Assembly (NCBI RefSeq): GCF_002277025.1
Contig: NZ_NIWD01000011.1
Span: 144,153-208,152, forward strand
Origin: Sphingopyxis sp. GW247-27LB
GTDB lineage: Bacteria; Pseudomonadota; Alphaproteobacteria; Sphingomonadales; Sphingomonadaceae
Direction of reading: 5' to 3'
DNA length: 64,000 nucleotides
Part shown: piece by piece, positions 18,313-26,315 of the stretch
Layout of the letters: each line of letters starts with the position of its first letter
Numbering within the stretch: the first letter of the stretch is position 1
Notes under the pieces: model-generated
Database searches by the model: none
What the model saw: only the letters and a program-made list of their open reading frames with translations
Told to the model about the DNA's origin: nothing
Translations under genes and position numbers: made by a program

Positions 18313-19161
18313 ATGACCGATTTCACGCTCCCTGGCTTCGACCTCGACGCCTTCGTCCGCGCCACGCTGTCCGAGGATCTCGGCAGCGGCGGCGACATCA
18401 CGTCGCTGGCGACGATTCCTGCCGATGCGCGCTTCGAGGGGGTGATGGACAGCCGCGACGCGATCACCGTCGCGGGGCTGCCCATCGCTGAGCGCTTCTT
18501 CCGTGCGCTCGCGCCCGACATGGCGATCGAGGTGCTGGTCGAGGAGGGCGCGCAAGTTGCCGCCGGCACCGATCTCGTCCGCCTGTCGGGCAATGCGCGC
18601 GCCATGCTGACCGCCGAGCGGTCGGCGCTCAACACCGTCCAGCATCTGTCGGGCATCGCGACGATGACGCGCACCTATGTCGACGCGATCGCGGGCACGG
18701 GCGCGACGCTGCTCGACACGCGCAAGACGATCCCCGGGCTGCGCGTGCTCGAAAAATATGCGACGCGCATGGGCGGCGCGACCAATCATCGCATGGGGCT
18801 GTGGGACGCGGCGATGATCAAGGACAATCATGTCGCGGTCGCCGGATCGGTCGAGGAAGCGGTGCGGCGTGCCGTCGATGCGAAGATCGCGAACATCATC
18901 GTCGAGGTCGACCGCGTCGACCAGGTGGCGCCCGCGCTGGCCGCGGGTTCGACGCACCTGCTGCTCGACAATATGGACCTCGCGGCGCTGCGCGAATCGG
19001 TCGCTCTGGTCGCGGGCCGCGTCCCGACCGAGGCGTCGGGCGGGGTGCGGCTCGACACGATTCGCGCGATCGCCGAAACGGGGGTGACCTATGTGTCGGT
19101 CGGACGGCTGACCCAATCGGCGCCGGCCGCCGATATCGGGCTCGATTTTGCGCTGGCCTGA
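18313..19161 (+). CDS. nadC: Nicotinate-nucleotide pyrophosphorylase (carboxylating)
   Basis: Quinolinate phosphoribosyltransferase of de novo NAD synthesis. 282 aa from the ATG at 18313. Motifs: LSEDLGSGGDITS near the N-terminus, ALNTVQHLSGIATMT, LLDTRKTIPGLRVLEKYA, GGATNHRMGLWDAAMIKDNH, and IIVEVD / LLLDNMD / EASGGVRLDTI barrel strands. No nadA or nadB is adjacent. Earlier in-frame starts overlap the repeat region. Confidence 0.96.
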   Translation: MTDFTLPGFDLDAFVRATLSEDLGSGGDITSLATIPADARFEGVMDSRDAITVAGLPIAERFFRALAPDMAIEVLVEEGAQVAAGTDLVRLSGNARAMLTAERSALNTVQHLSGIATMTRTYVDAIAGTGATLLDTRKTIPGLRVLEKYATRMGGATNHRMGLWDAAMIKDNHVAVAGSVEEAVRRAVDAKIANIIVEVDRVDQVAPALAAGSTHLLLDNMDLAALRESVALVAGRVPTEASGGVRLDTIRAIAETGVTYVSVGRLTQSAPAADIGLDFALA

Positions 19162-19180
19162 TATCGGGCGGGATCATGCC

Positions 19181-19256
19181 GTCGCCCCCGCGAAGGCGGG
19201 GGCCGCCGTCGGGATGGCGCAAGACCGCCAGCGGCCCCCGCCTCTGCGGGGGCGAC
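19181..19256. repeat. Intergenic inverted repeat, GTCGCCCCCGCG type
   Basis: Two 26-base arms, GTCGCCCCCGCGAAGGCGGG and its continuation against a right arm ending GCGGGGGCGAC, differ at two positions by eye and surround a 24-base core. It sits between nadC and the RNase T2 gene, ending eight bases before the chosen RNase T2 start. Confidence 0.8.
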
Positions 19257-19264
19257 GATTGGGA

Positions 19265-19972
19265 ATGGCTCTGGCGGCCCATATCCTGTTCTTGCCTGCC
19301 GCCGCCCATGCGCAGGCGCTTGCCTGCACGGCGCCCGACCGCGTTTCGGTCCCGCGCATCGAGAAGCCGCGGCGTGGCGAACCGGCGCGCAGCCCGAAGA
19401 TCGCGGGCTATCTGCTCGCCATGAGCTGGTCGCCGCAGCATTGCGCGAGCGTGCGCAATCCGAAGGCGCCGCGCGACCGCTTCCAATGTGCGGGCGAGGG
19501 CGGGCGCTTCGGCTGGGTGCTTCACGGATTGTGGCCCGAATCCGATGGCCCCGCCTATCCGCAATGGTGCCGCCCGGCGAAGATCGTGCCCACGGCGATC
19601 CTGCGCCGCCATATGTGCATGACCCCCTCGGCGCAGCTTCTGCAGCACGAATGGGCGAAGCACGGCACCTGTATGAGCCCGCATCCCGCCGCCTATTTCC
19701 GCGCCGCCGAAATATTGTTCGGCGCGGTGCGCTTTCCCGACATGCGGGCGCTCGCGGCGCAGCCGCAGACCGCGGGGTCGGTTCGCGCCGCCTTTGCCGG
19801 GGTCAATCCGGGGGTCGCGCCGTCGATGATCGCGGTGGCGACCGACCGCAAGGGTTGGCTCGACGAGGTGCGCATCTGCCTCGGGCCGCGGATGCGGCCG
19901 CAGCGCTGCAAGCCGTTCCAGGCGGGCGCCGGCGACCGGCGCGCCGTGCGGATCGCCGCGCCGCCGCGTTAG
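19265..19972 (+). CDS. Secreted ribonuclease T2 family protein
   Basis: Endoribonuclease, probably periplasmic or exported. 235 aa from the ATG at 19265, which gives a hydrophobic leader (MALAAHILFLPAAAHAQ). Both catalytic segments are intact: CAS I with H87 in VLHGLWPE, and CAS II with H128, E129, K132 and H133 in HEWAKHGTC. Several Cys suited to disulfides are present (LACT, QHCAS, QWCRP, MCMTP, ICLGP, RCKPF). The leader lacks a positive N-terminus; TTG at 19259 would be an alternative. The frame is open further upstream, but only across the inverted repeat. Confidence 0.88.
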   Translation: MALAAHILFLPAAAHAQALACTAPDRVSVPRIEKPRRGEPARSPKIAGYLLAMSWSPQHCASVRNPKAPRDRFQCAGEGGRFGWVLHGLWPESDGPAYPQWCRPAKIVPTAILRRHMCMTPSAQLLQHEWAKHGTCMSPHPAAYFRAAEILFGAVRFPDMRALAAQPQTAGSVRAAFAGVNPGVAPSMIAVATDRKGWLDEVRICLGPRMRPQRCKPFQAGAGDRRAVRIAAPPR

Positions 19973-20014
19973 GCGCCGCGCAGAAAGGCGTCCCGCGACG
20001 GGACGCTCGCCGCG

Positions 20015-20046
20015 TTAACGACTTTTTAACCTTACCACTTCGTTAA
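20015..20046 (+). promoter_or_regulatory. Tandem CtrA-type boxes
   Basis: TTAA-CGACTTT-TTAA followed by C at 20015-20030 is an exact match to the CtrA consensus TTAA-N7-TTAAC. A second box, TTAC-CACTTCG-TTAA at 20032-20046, has one mismatch. Both are on the same strand, 17 bases apart, ending 20 bases before the ATG at 20067. Such spacing puts them over the core promoter. That CtrA binds here is inference. Confidence 0.65.
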
Positions 20047-20066
20047 GACCTTCCTAGCGTCGGGGC

Positions 20067-20303
20067 ATGGACCGACTCGACCCCGATCTCCGCATCGACA
20101 TTCGCGGCCGCGTGCGCGACCATGGCGCACGGCAACTGGCGATCGCGCGGCTGAGCGCGCCGCAGGACTGGCAAGGCGCGCTGCGCCGCGCGCTGGCCGA
20201 GGAACGCCGCCCGCGACCGATGTTCGCGAGCAGCAGCGACGTGCGGCTGTTTCTGGAGAGTTTCGCGGTGTTTTTTACCGCGACGATGATGTTTCTGCTC
20301 TGA
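20067..20303 (+). CDS. Hypothetical 78-aa protein with C-terminal membrane segment
   Basis: Function unknown. Residues 1-60 are charged and Arg-rich (MDRLDPDLRIDIRGRVRDH, QDWQGALRRALAEERRPRP). The last 17 residues, FLESFAVFFTATMMFLL, form a tail-anchor-like hydrophobic helix ending at the stop. Codon use is typical of the chromosome. It stands alone between the RNase T2 gene and a convergent lipoprotein gene and follows directly after two CtrA-type boxes, which argues that it is a real, cell-cycle-linked gene. Confidence 0.65.
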   Translation: MDRLDPDLRIDIRGRVRDHGARQLAIARLSAPQDWQGALRRALAEERRPRPMFASSSDVRLFLESFAVFFTATMMFLL

Positions 20304-20351
20304 GGCGTGGGCCGGTAGCGGTTGCGTCCGCTTTGGGGTGGGAAGCGGACG

Positions 20352-20888
20352 CTAATTGTGTCCAAGAGCGATATCGGCGATGCCTCCCCCATCACCACGC
20401 AGCCTTGCACTCCATTTTAGGGTTGCACGGCCGTGAGATGAGACAATTGACATCACATGAAATGGTGCGCCGATACCGACATGACCTGAAGTGGTGATTT
20501 TATCGCTGTATAAACGAGGGTTGCGGATAATACGGTCCAGCACATCACCTTGCGCGCGCGAAAGTTCGGCTTCCTTAAAATACTCTAGCTTTCTTTCGAC
20601 TGGTAGAAGGCCGCCCGGCCCCTCTTCGCTTGCCTGACTCCAGCGCCACACCCCTGAGGTGTCTCGCCAAACGATGGTGCTTGCTTCGTTGTATGTATGA
20701 TGGACGGCGACGCTATCGATGTAGATTATCGTCGAGCTACGCGGAATGGGAAGTCCGTAACGCTTTCTTAGATCGAGTGACCTGACGACTTCGGGTTCAG
20801 AGAGTTTCACGTCTCGAATTGGAGAGGTTGAGCCGGAGGCGCACCCTCCAATCATCAACATTGCCAAAAAGCAGTATCTTAAGCGCAT
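20352..20888 (-). CDS. Hypothetical lipoprotein of atypical composition
   Basis: 178 aa. Type II signal peptide with lipobox IGGC (MRLRYCFLAMLMIGGCASG). The mature part has no motif I recognise. Its codons use far more A and T (for example TCT, ATA, CTT) than neighbouring genes, so the local GC content drops clearly. This suggests recent acquisition. It lies 54 bases downstream of the MFS transporter stop on the same strand. Confidence 0.65.
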   Translation of the reverse strand: MRLRYCFLAMLMIGGCASGSTSPIRDVKLSEPEVVRSLDLRKRYGLPIPRSSTIIYIDSVAVHHTYNEASTIVWRDTSGVWRWSQASEEGPGGLLPVERKLEYFKEAELSRAQGDVLDRIIRNPRLYSDKITTSGHVGIGAPFHVMSIVSSHGRATLKWSARLRGDGGGIADIALGHN

Positions 20889-20942
20889 GCACGGCTACCT
20901 GCCTTAAAATCCAAATGTCCGCAATCGGTCGGAAGCCACCGC

Positions 20943-22214
20943 CTAGTCGCAGGCCTTGTGGAGTTTCCAGGCGAGCCAAGCGGAAACGAGGCACATCGCC
21001 GCGACCATCAGCAGCGTGTCGTCGATCGTCAGCCCCATGCCGATCAGCACGCTGAGGATCAGCGTCGCCGCCACCATGAACCCCGAATTGACGATATTGT
21101 TCGCGGCGATCGTCCGCGCCGTCTGCGACTTGGCGACCGTGGTGGTCAGAAAGGCATAAAGCGGCACGACGAACATGCCGCCCGCGATCGCGATGCCGAG
21201 CAGGTCGAGGATGATGCGGTCGCCCGCGCGCAGCGACAGGAATTCGCGCCACGCCATCAGCGTGCCGTCGGCGTGCTGCCATCCGCGCACCGACAGCCAC
21301 AGGTCGACGACGAACACCCCCATCACGATCACCGATCCCGGCGAATAGCGCGCTGACACATGCCCCTTGAGCAGCCGGTTGACGACGATCGAGCCGATCG
21401 CGACGCCCACTGAGAAGATGGCGGTGAACAGGGTCGCGACGGTGTTGTCGGCGCCGAGCGCATTTTTCACCAGCGGCGGGAATTGGGCCGCGAGGATCGC
21501 GCCGATCGCCCAGAAAAAGCTGATCGAGACGATTGCGAGGAACAGGCGCGGGATGTGCATCGTCGAATTGACGATCTGCCACGACGAGCGAAAGACGTTG
21601 TGATCGATGACGAGATCACGCGCTTCCGCCTCGGGCGGCGCGGACGGCACGAAGCCGGCGGTCAGCCGCCCGACCAGCGCCACCGCGATAATGCCGACGA
21701 TCGCGAAATGGGGCGGGGTCAGCCCGCCGACGATGGTGCCACCGAGGATCGCGATATAGGTCCCCGCCTCGACCCAGCCGGTGCCCGCGAGCACCTCGTC
21801 CTCGTGCAGATGCTGGGGCAGGATCGCATATTTGATCGGGCCGAAGAAGGTCGAGTGCATCCCCATCGAGAAGAGCGCGAGGAGCATCAGCGGCACGTTG
21901 TGGAGCCAGATTCCGGCGCCGCCGACGATCATGATCAGGATTTCGGCGCTCTTGATGATGCGGATCATCCGCGTCTTGTCGGTGCTGTCGGCAAGCTGCC
22001 CCGCGAGCGCCGAGAAGAGAAAGAAGGGCAGGATGAAGAGGCCGCCCGCCAGCGCGTTGAACCAGGCCTCGGTCTCGGGATCCTTGTAGATGGTGAAGGT
22101 GACGAGGATCACCATCGCCATCTTGTAGAAATTGTCGTTGAAGGCGTTGAGGAACTGGGTCGCAAACAGGGGCAGGAACCGGCGTTGCTTCATCAGCGCA
22201 AAGGAACCGGTCAT
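20943..22214 (-). CDS. MFS transporter, lysophospholipid transporter (LplT)-like
   Basis: Inner-membrane major facilitator protein, 423 aa, about 12 hydrophobic segments. The N-terminus (LPLFATQFLNAFNDNFYKMA) and LHEDEVLAGTGWVEAGTYIA resemble LplT and the transporter half of Aas-type fusions, which flip lysophospholipids. No acyltransferase domain is attached. Divergent from pgsA, which fits phospholipid metabolism. The ATG at 22214 (MTGSFALMKQRRF) is chosen; an internal ATG seven codons later is possible. Confidence 0.8.
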   Translation of the reverse strand: MTGSFALMKQRRFLPLFATQFLNAFNDNFYKMAMVILVTFTIYKDPETEAWFNALAGGLFILPFFLFSALAGQLADSTDKTRMIRIIKSAEILIMIVGGAGIWLHNVPLMLLALFSMGMHSTFFGPIKYAILPQHLHEDEVLAGTGWVEAGTYIAILGGTIVGGLTPPHFAIVGIIAVALVGRLTAGFVPSAPPEAEARDLVIDHNVFRSSWQIVNSTMHIPRLFLAIVSISFFWAIGAILAAQFPPLVKNALGADNTVATLFTAIFSVGVAIGSIVVNRLLKGHVSARYSPGSVIVMGVFVVDLWLSVRGWQHADGTLMAWREFLSLRAGDRIILDLLGIAIAGGMFVVPLYAFLTTTVAKSQTARTIAANNIVNSGFMVAATLILSVLIGMGLTIDDTLLMVAAMCLVSAWLAWKLHKACD

Positions 22215-22361
22215 GCGTAACCCACTTTTTCCACCCCAACTCGCTTCGCCACCGGCCCCGCGGGGCAATATGGTTGTCGCCCGGGGGGCTTATCGGTTAG
22301 GGGAAGCGGGGTCAAAGCCCATTTTGGAACAGTCGCGCCGCCGCGGTGGAAATCGGGGATC

Positions 22362-22934
22362 ATGCTCAGCCTTCCCAATCTTTTGACATTGTCGCGGATA
22401 TTGGCGGTTCCCATCCTGCTCTTCCTGCTGTGGCCCGGCGTCGTCGAAGGCGGGCATCAGCCGAAGCCGATCGATTACGCCTTCGCCTTCGGCCTCTACT
22501 GCCTGATGGGCATTACCGATTATTTTGACGGCTATGTTGCGCGGGCGCGCGGCACCGTGTCGCGGCTTGGCATCTTTCTCGACCCCATCGCCGACAAGAT
22601 CATGATCGCGGCGGTGATCCTGCTGCTCGTCTTCACGCGCGACATTGCGGGTTATCATGTGATCGCCGCGCTGGTCATCCTGCTGCGCGAGATCATCGTG
22701 TCGGGCCTGCGTGAGTTCCTCGCGACCCTGCAGGTGTCGATGCCGGTCACCCGGCTCGCCAAATGGAAGACCGCGTTCCAGCTGATCGCGTTCGGCGCGC
22801 TGATCCTCGCGGGTGCCGTGCCCGCGATGGCGTGGGTCAAGACCGTCGGGCTCGCCTCGCTGTGGGGCGCGGCGGTGCTGACGCTGATCACCGGCTGGGA
22901 TTATCTGCGCGTCGGCCTGAAGCATATGGACTGA
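22362..22934 (+). CDS. pgsA: CDP-diacylglycerol--glycerol-3-phosphate 3-phosphatidyltransferase
   Basis: Makes phosphatidylglycerol phosphate at the inner membrane. 190 aa with several membrane helices. The CDP-alcohol phosphotransferase signature is complete: D53, D56-G57, A60-R61, G70, D74 and D78 within TDYFDGYVARARG and LGIFLDPIADK. The start MLSLPNLLTLSR is typical. moaD follows nine bases after the stop. Confidence 0.96.
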   Translation: MLSLPNLLTLSRILAVPILLFLLWPGVVEGGHQPKPIDYAFAFGLYCLMGITDYFDGYVARARGTVSRLGIFLDPIADKIMIAAVILLLVFTRDIAGYHVIAALVILLREIIVSGLREFLATLQVSMPVTRLAKWKTAFQLIAFGALILAGAVPAMAWVKTVGLASLWGAAVLTLITGWDYLRVGLKHMD

Positions 22935-22943
22935 GGCGGACAC

Positions 22944-23195
22944 ATGCGGATCGCCTATTTCGCCTGGGTGCGCGAGCGCATGGGAATCGCCGAGGAAGCG
23001 GTCGAGCTGCCCACGGGCATCGCGACGGTCGGCGATCTGGTGCGCTGGCTCGCGACGCGCGACGCGCGCGGCGCGCGCGCCTTTGCCGAGCCGCATCGCA
23101 TTCGCGCCGCGCTCGGCGGGGCGATGGTCGGCGCCGATGCCGTCATCGGCGACGCCGAGGAGGTCGCGCTGTTTCCGCCGGTGACGGGGGGATGA
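22944..23195 (+). CDS. moaD: Molybdopterin synthase sulfur carrier subunit
   Basis: Small ubiquitin-fold protein that delivers sulfur as a C-terminal thiocarboxylate. 83 aa ending in the required Gly-Gly (FPPVTGG). The opening MRIAYFAWVRERMG and the closing EEVALFPPVTGG are family features. It overlaps moaE (ATGA) and lies nine bases after pgsA. Confidence 0.94.
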   Translation: MRIAYFAWVRERMGIAEEAVELPTGIATVGDLVRWLATRDARGARAFAEPHRIRAALGGAMVGADAVIGDAEEVALFPPVTGG

Positions 23196-23632
23196 TCCGC
23201 GTCGACGTCCGCCCCGAGCCTATCGACGTCGCGGCCGAGCTCGCGGCGCACGATGCGGGCGGGCATGGCGCGAGCGCGAGCTTCATCGGCCGCGTTCGCG
23301 GCGATGACGGGCTCGTCGAGCTGTTCCTCGATCATCATCCGGTGCTGACCGCGCGCGGGCTCGACGAGCTGGCGACGCAGGCCGCGGCGCGCTGGCGGCT
23401 CGGGGCGCTGACGCTGATCCACCGGGTCGGGGCGATGGCGCCGGGCGACACCATCGTCCTCGTCCTCGCGAGCAGCCCGCACCGCGCCGAGGCGCTCGCG
23501 GTGACCGAATATCTGATCGACCGGCTGAAGACCGACGTGATGCTGTGGAAGCGCGAGACCTTCGCCGACGGGCGCGCGGCATGGGTCGAGCAGCGCGAGG
23601 GCGATCATGCGCGTGCGGAGCGGTGGGATTGA
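23192..23632 (+). CDS. moaE: Molybdopterin synthase catalytic subunit
   Basis: Converts precursor Z (cPMP) to molybdopterin with MoaD. 146 aa from the ATG at 23192. Motifs: GASASFIGRVRG, LFLDHHPVLTARGLDEL, LIHRVGAMAPGD, SPHRAEALAVTEYLIDRLKT and MLWKRETFADG with the catalytic lysines. Partner genes moaC and moeA lie about 20 kb further on in this window. Confidence 0.94.
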   Translation: MIRVDVRPEPIDVAAELAAHDAGGHGASASFIGRVRGDDGLVELFLDHHPVLTARGLDELATQAAARWRLGALTLIHRVGAMAPGDTIVLVLASSPHRAEALAVTEYLIDRLKTDVMLWKRETFADGRAAWVEQREGDHARAERWD

Positions 23633-23650
23633 ATTCTGCCCACCACCATC

Positions 23651-23720
23651 GTCATGCCGGACTTGATCCGGCATCGATGCCGCAGCGGCGCTATGCACCC
23701 CGGATCAAGCCCGGGGTGAC
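23651..23720. repeat. Intergenic inverted repeat, GTCATGCCGGACTTGATCC type
   Basis: GTCATGCCGG-ACTTGATCC-GGCATC at the left and CCCCGGATCAAGCCCGGGGTGAC at the right form imperfect complementary arms. It separates the convergent moaE and oxyR genes and probably acts as a transcript end. This sequence type is common between alphaproteobacterial genes. Confidence 0.8.
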
Positions 23721-23737
23721 GCGAAGAGTTTGGGTGC

Positions 23738-24643
23738 TTAATTCGCCTTATGCTTGCGGAAGATATCGGCGAGCATCTTGAACTCGTCGGCGCGCGGGCT
23801 GCCCTTGCGCCAGACGAGCGCGATGGTGCGCCAGTCGTGCTCCGAATCGAGCGGTCGGGTGTCTATGTCGGTGTGGTCGAGGATGCCGGCTTCGATCGCC
23901 ATCTGCGGCAACATCGTGATGCCGAGGCCGTTGTCGACCATCTGGACGAGCGTATGGAGCGAGGTGCCCATCATCCGCGCCCCGGCACGCAGCTCGGGGC
24001 GGTTGCACGCGGCGAGCGCATGGTCCTTCAGGCAATGACCGTCCTCGAGCATCAGCATCTGCGCGGGGTCGATCTGGTCGGCGCTGACCATGGCCGGCAG
24101 CTCCTCGGCCTGGTCGCCAGGAAAGGCAACGAACAGCGCGTCGTCGAACAGCGTCTCGGCCTCGACGTCGCCGCACGCGTAGGGGAGGGCGAGAAGCACG
24201 CAGTCGACCGCGCCATGATGGAGCGACTCGCATGCCTGCGCGCTCGGTTCCTCGCGCAGGAAGAGCTTCAGCGACGGCCGCTCCTTGCGGAGCCGGGGCA
24301 GAAGGCCGGGGAGGAGAAAGGGGGCGATGGTCGGGATGACGCTCATGCGCAGTTCGCCGACGAGCGGCGCCGCGGCGGCGGCGGCCATGTCGGCGAGCTC
24401 CTCGGCCTCGCGCAGCACGCGGTGCGCCTTTTCGACGATAGCATTGCCGAGCATGGTGAAGCGCACGACGCGGCGCGTGCGCTCGACCAGCGTCTGGCCA
24501 AGCAGCGTTTCGAGCTCGCGGATGCCCGCCGACAGCGTCGACTGGGTGACGTTGCAGGCATCGGCGGCGCGCCCGAAATGGCCGTGCTCATGGAGCGCGA
24601 CGAGATATTGCATCTGCTTCAGCGACGGGAGGTAGTTCTGCAT
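23738..24643 (-). CDS. oxyR: Hydrogen-peroxide-inducible regulator OxyR (LysR family)
   Basis: Redox-sensing activator. 301 aa from the ATG at 24643. N-terminal HTH: SLKQMQYLVALHEHGHFGRA, then VTQSTLSAGIRELE. The redox cysteine pair of OxyR is visible as C204 and C213 (LEDGHCLKDHALAAC), nine residues apart as in the E. coli protein. The C-terminal domain retains MLPQMAIEAG. Divergent from an EF-hand gene; no katG or ahpC is adjacent. Confidence 0.92.
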   Translation of the reverse strand: MQNYLPSLKQMQYLVALHEHGHFGRAADACNVTQSTLSAGIRELETLLGQTLVERTRRVVRFTMLGNAIVEKAHRVLREAEELADMAAAAAAPLVGELRMSVIPTIAPFLLPGLLPRLRKERPSLKLFLREEPSAQACESLHHGAVDCVLLALPYACGDVEAETLFDDALFVAFPGDQAEELPAMVSADQIDPAQMLMLEDGHCLKDHALAACNRPELRAGARMMGTSLHTLVQMVDNGLGITMLPQMAIEAGILDHTDIDTRPLDSEHDWRTIALVWRKGSPRADEFKMLADIFRKHKAN

Positions 24644-24787
24644 TGATCGGATATAGCAATGATGGGGGCGGTTTTGAACAATCTTGGCGATCATGATTTG
24701 CCACCGATCTGGCGGCGTCGGTTGCGGGTCGCCGCCGCGGCGTGATAGCGTGATCCCAGCCGGGCCGACCGGCGCGGGGGATGGGGG

Positions 24788-25255
24788 ATGGCGGTTTCAC
24801 GTTTTCTGATCGGCGGTGTCGCGAGCGCGCTGCTTCTGACCGGCGGCGTCTTCCTGTGGGAGGGCTATAGCCAGATCGCCGCGGACGAGGTCCTGCCCCA
24901 GCCGCCGCCCGCGCTGCCCGCGATTCCGGTGGCGGGAAGCAGCGCGCCGAAGCGCGGCGCCGCGCCGCCCGCCTTGCCCGCCGCCAAGGCCGAATCGCGC
25001 GAGGAACGCCGCTTCAACCGCTACGACCGCGACCGGAACGAACGGATCAGCCGGGTCGAGATGATGTCGACGCGTACCGCGGCCTTTCGCAAGCTCGACA
25101 AGGACGGCAATAATCTGCTGAGCTTCGAGGAATGGGCGGCGGCGACGAGCGATCGCTTCGCGGGCGCCGATGCCGACAGATCGGGGGACCTGACGCGGGT
25201 CGAGTTCGCGACCACGGCGCCGAAACGGGCGGCGAAACCGAAGTGCAGTTGCTGA
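24788..25255 (+). CDS. Exported or membrane-anchored EF-hand protein
   Basis: 155 aa. One N-terminal hydrophobic segment (FLIGGVASALLLTGGVFLWE) acts as signal or anchor, then a Pro/Ala-rich linker, then three EF-hand-like loops: DRDRNERISRVEM, DKDGNNLLSFEEW and DADRSGDLTRVEF. The middle and last loops have good Ca2+-ligand patterns; the first has Arg at inner positions and is probably weak. It ends KCSC. Ca2+-binding is predicted; the partner is unknown. GGGGGATG overlaps the upstream region and gives a strong ribosome-binding site. Confidence 0.8.
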   Translation: MAVSRFLIGGVASALLLTGGVFLWEGYSQIAADEVLPQPPPALPAIPVAGSSAPKRGAAPPALPAAKAESREERRFNRYDRDRNERISRVEMMSTRTAAFRKLDKDGNNLLSFEEWAAATSDRFAGADADRSGDLTRVEFATTAPKRAAKPKCSC

Positions 25256-25365
25256 GTGTCTGCAAACAAGCGACCGGTTGCGGACGTTGCGCAATCTTGG
25301 GAAGCAGCCAAAACCGAACCAGAGCCACCGATGCGAGCGTTGCGACGGAAAGGGTATGATTGACG

Positions 25366-26247
25366 ATGCCCCAATGGATTTTCTTCACTCCCCTTCTGTG
25401 GGTTCTTGGTTTTGTGGTGGTTTCCATCTGGTATCGCCGCTCGAAGGGCGAGCCCATTTTCCCTCGGCTGCCTGACGACGCTGAGTTCGGTGAGAAGGGA
25501 TGCTCTGGACGATCGCTCAAGAGCCCATTGTCGAAGATTGGCGGCGCTAGCCGATGCCTTCTCGTGGCGGTGCGAAAAGGGCAGCTGATCATAACGCCTC
25601 AGTTTCCATTCAACCTCATGTTTCTGTCTGAGATTTACGGGCTAGATATCAAGGTACCGGTTGGCACCGTTGCCTCTGTGAAACCAATGTCCTCGCTATT
25701 CCAAAAGGCACTACGAATCGAATTCACTCGCGGCGGACCCGCGCCGCTTGAGGTGGTGCTGCATGATGAGAAAGGGTTCGAGCGAGCGATCGGTTCGCGC
25801 GTTACGGTGCCCGGCGATCGCGAGCTCAAAGAGAATGTTGGCCGACGAAAGAACCGCACCTTTTTGTTTGCTCGTGCTTTCTTTGCGATTTGGGGAGCGG
25901 GCGCTTTGTTTGCCGCAGTTACCGGTCTTCAAGATGATCAGCGATTTCGGCGAGATGGGATTGCCACCATGGCAACATACGTGAACCCGGATCAATCTCT
26001 AGATCACCAGATTGAAATGGGTGTTCTGCAATATGAGGTCGATGGGGTCCTTTATCGCGTGAACTCTATTTATGGAATCGGTCTGTTCGAAGTGGGCGAG
26101 CAGGAAAAGGTCTATTACTTGCGCTCAAACCCGCAGGAGGCTCGCCAAGATTCCTATTCGAATTTCAACATGCTTTGGCTCGTGCTCGGTTCGATCGGCC
26201 TGTCTGTGTCAATCTTCGGTGGCATGGTCGCCAAGAGGATTTGGTAA
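25366..26247 (+). CDS. Hypothetical membrane protein, DUF3592-like C-terminal part
   Basis: 293 aa from the ATG at 25366 (MPQWIFFTPLLWVLGFVVVS). One N-terminal helix, a soluble middle section, a second helix (ARAFFAIWGAGALFAAV), then a short extracytoplasmic region and a last helix (LWLVLGSIGLSVSIFGGMV). The segment with LQYEVDGVLYRV and KVYYLRSNPQEAR resembles DUF3592, a small unknown domain. Base composition is clearly more AT-rich than the neighbours. TTG at 25360 is an alternative start. Confidence 0.65.
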   Translation: MPQWIFFTPLLWVLGFVVVSIWYRRSKGEPIFPRLPDDAEFGEKGCSGRSLKSPLSKIGGASRCLLVAVRKGQLIITPQFPFNLMFLSEIYGLDIKVPVGTVASVKPMSSLFQKALRIEFTRGGPAPLEVVLHDEKGFERAIGSRVTVPGDRELKENVGRRKNRTFLFARAFFAIWGAGALFAAVTGLQDDQRFRRDGIATMATYVNPDQSLDHQIEMGVLQYEVDGVLYRVNSIYGIGLFEVGEQEKVYYLRSNPQEARQDSYSNFNMLWLVLGSIGLSVSIFGGMVAKRIW

Positions 26248-26315
26248 CTCAAGCCGGTCAAAATGACGTTGCTCCGAAACGTCCGCTCTCCACCCCAAAG
26301 CGGCCGCAACGGCCC

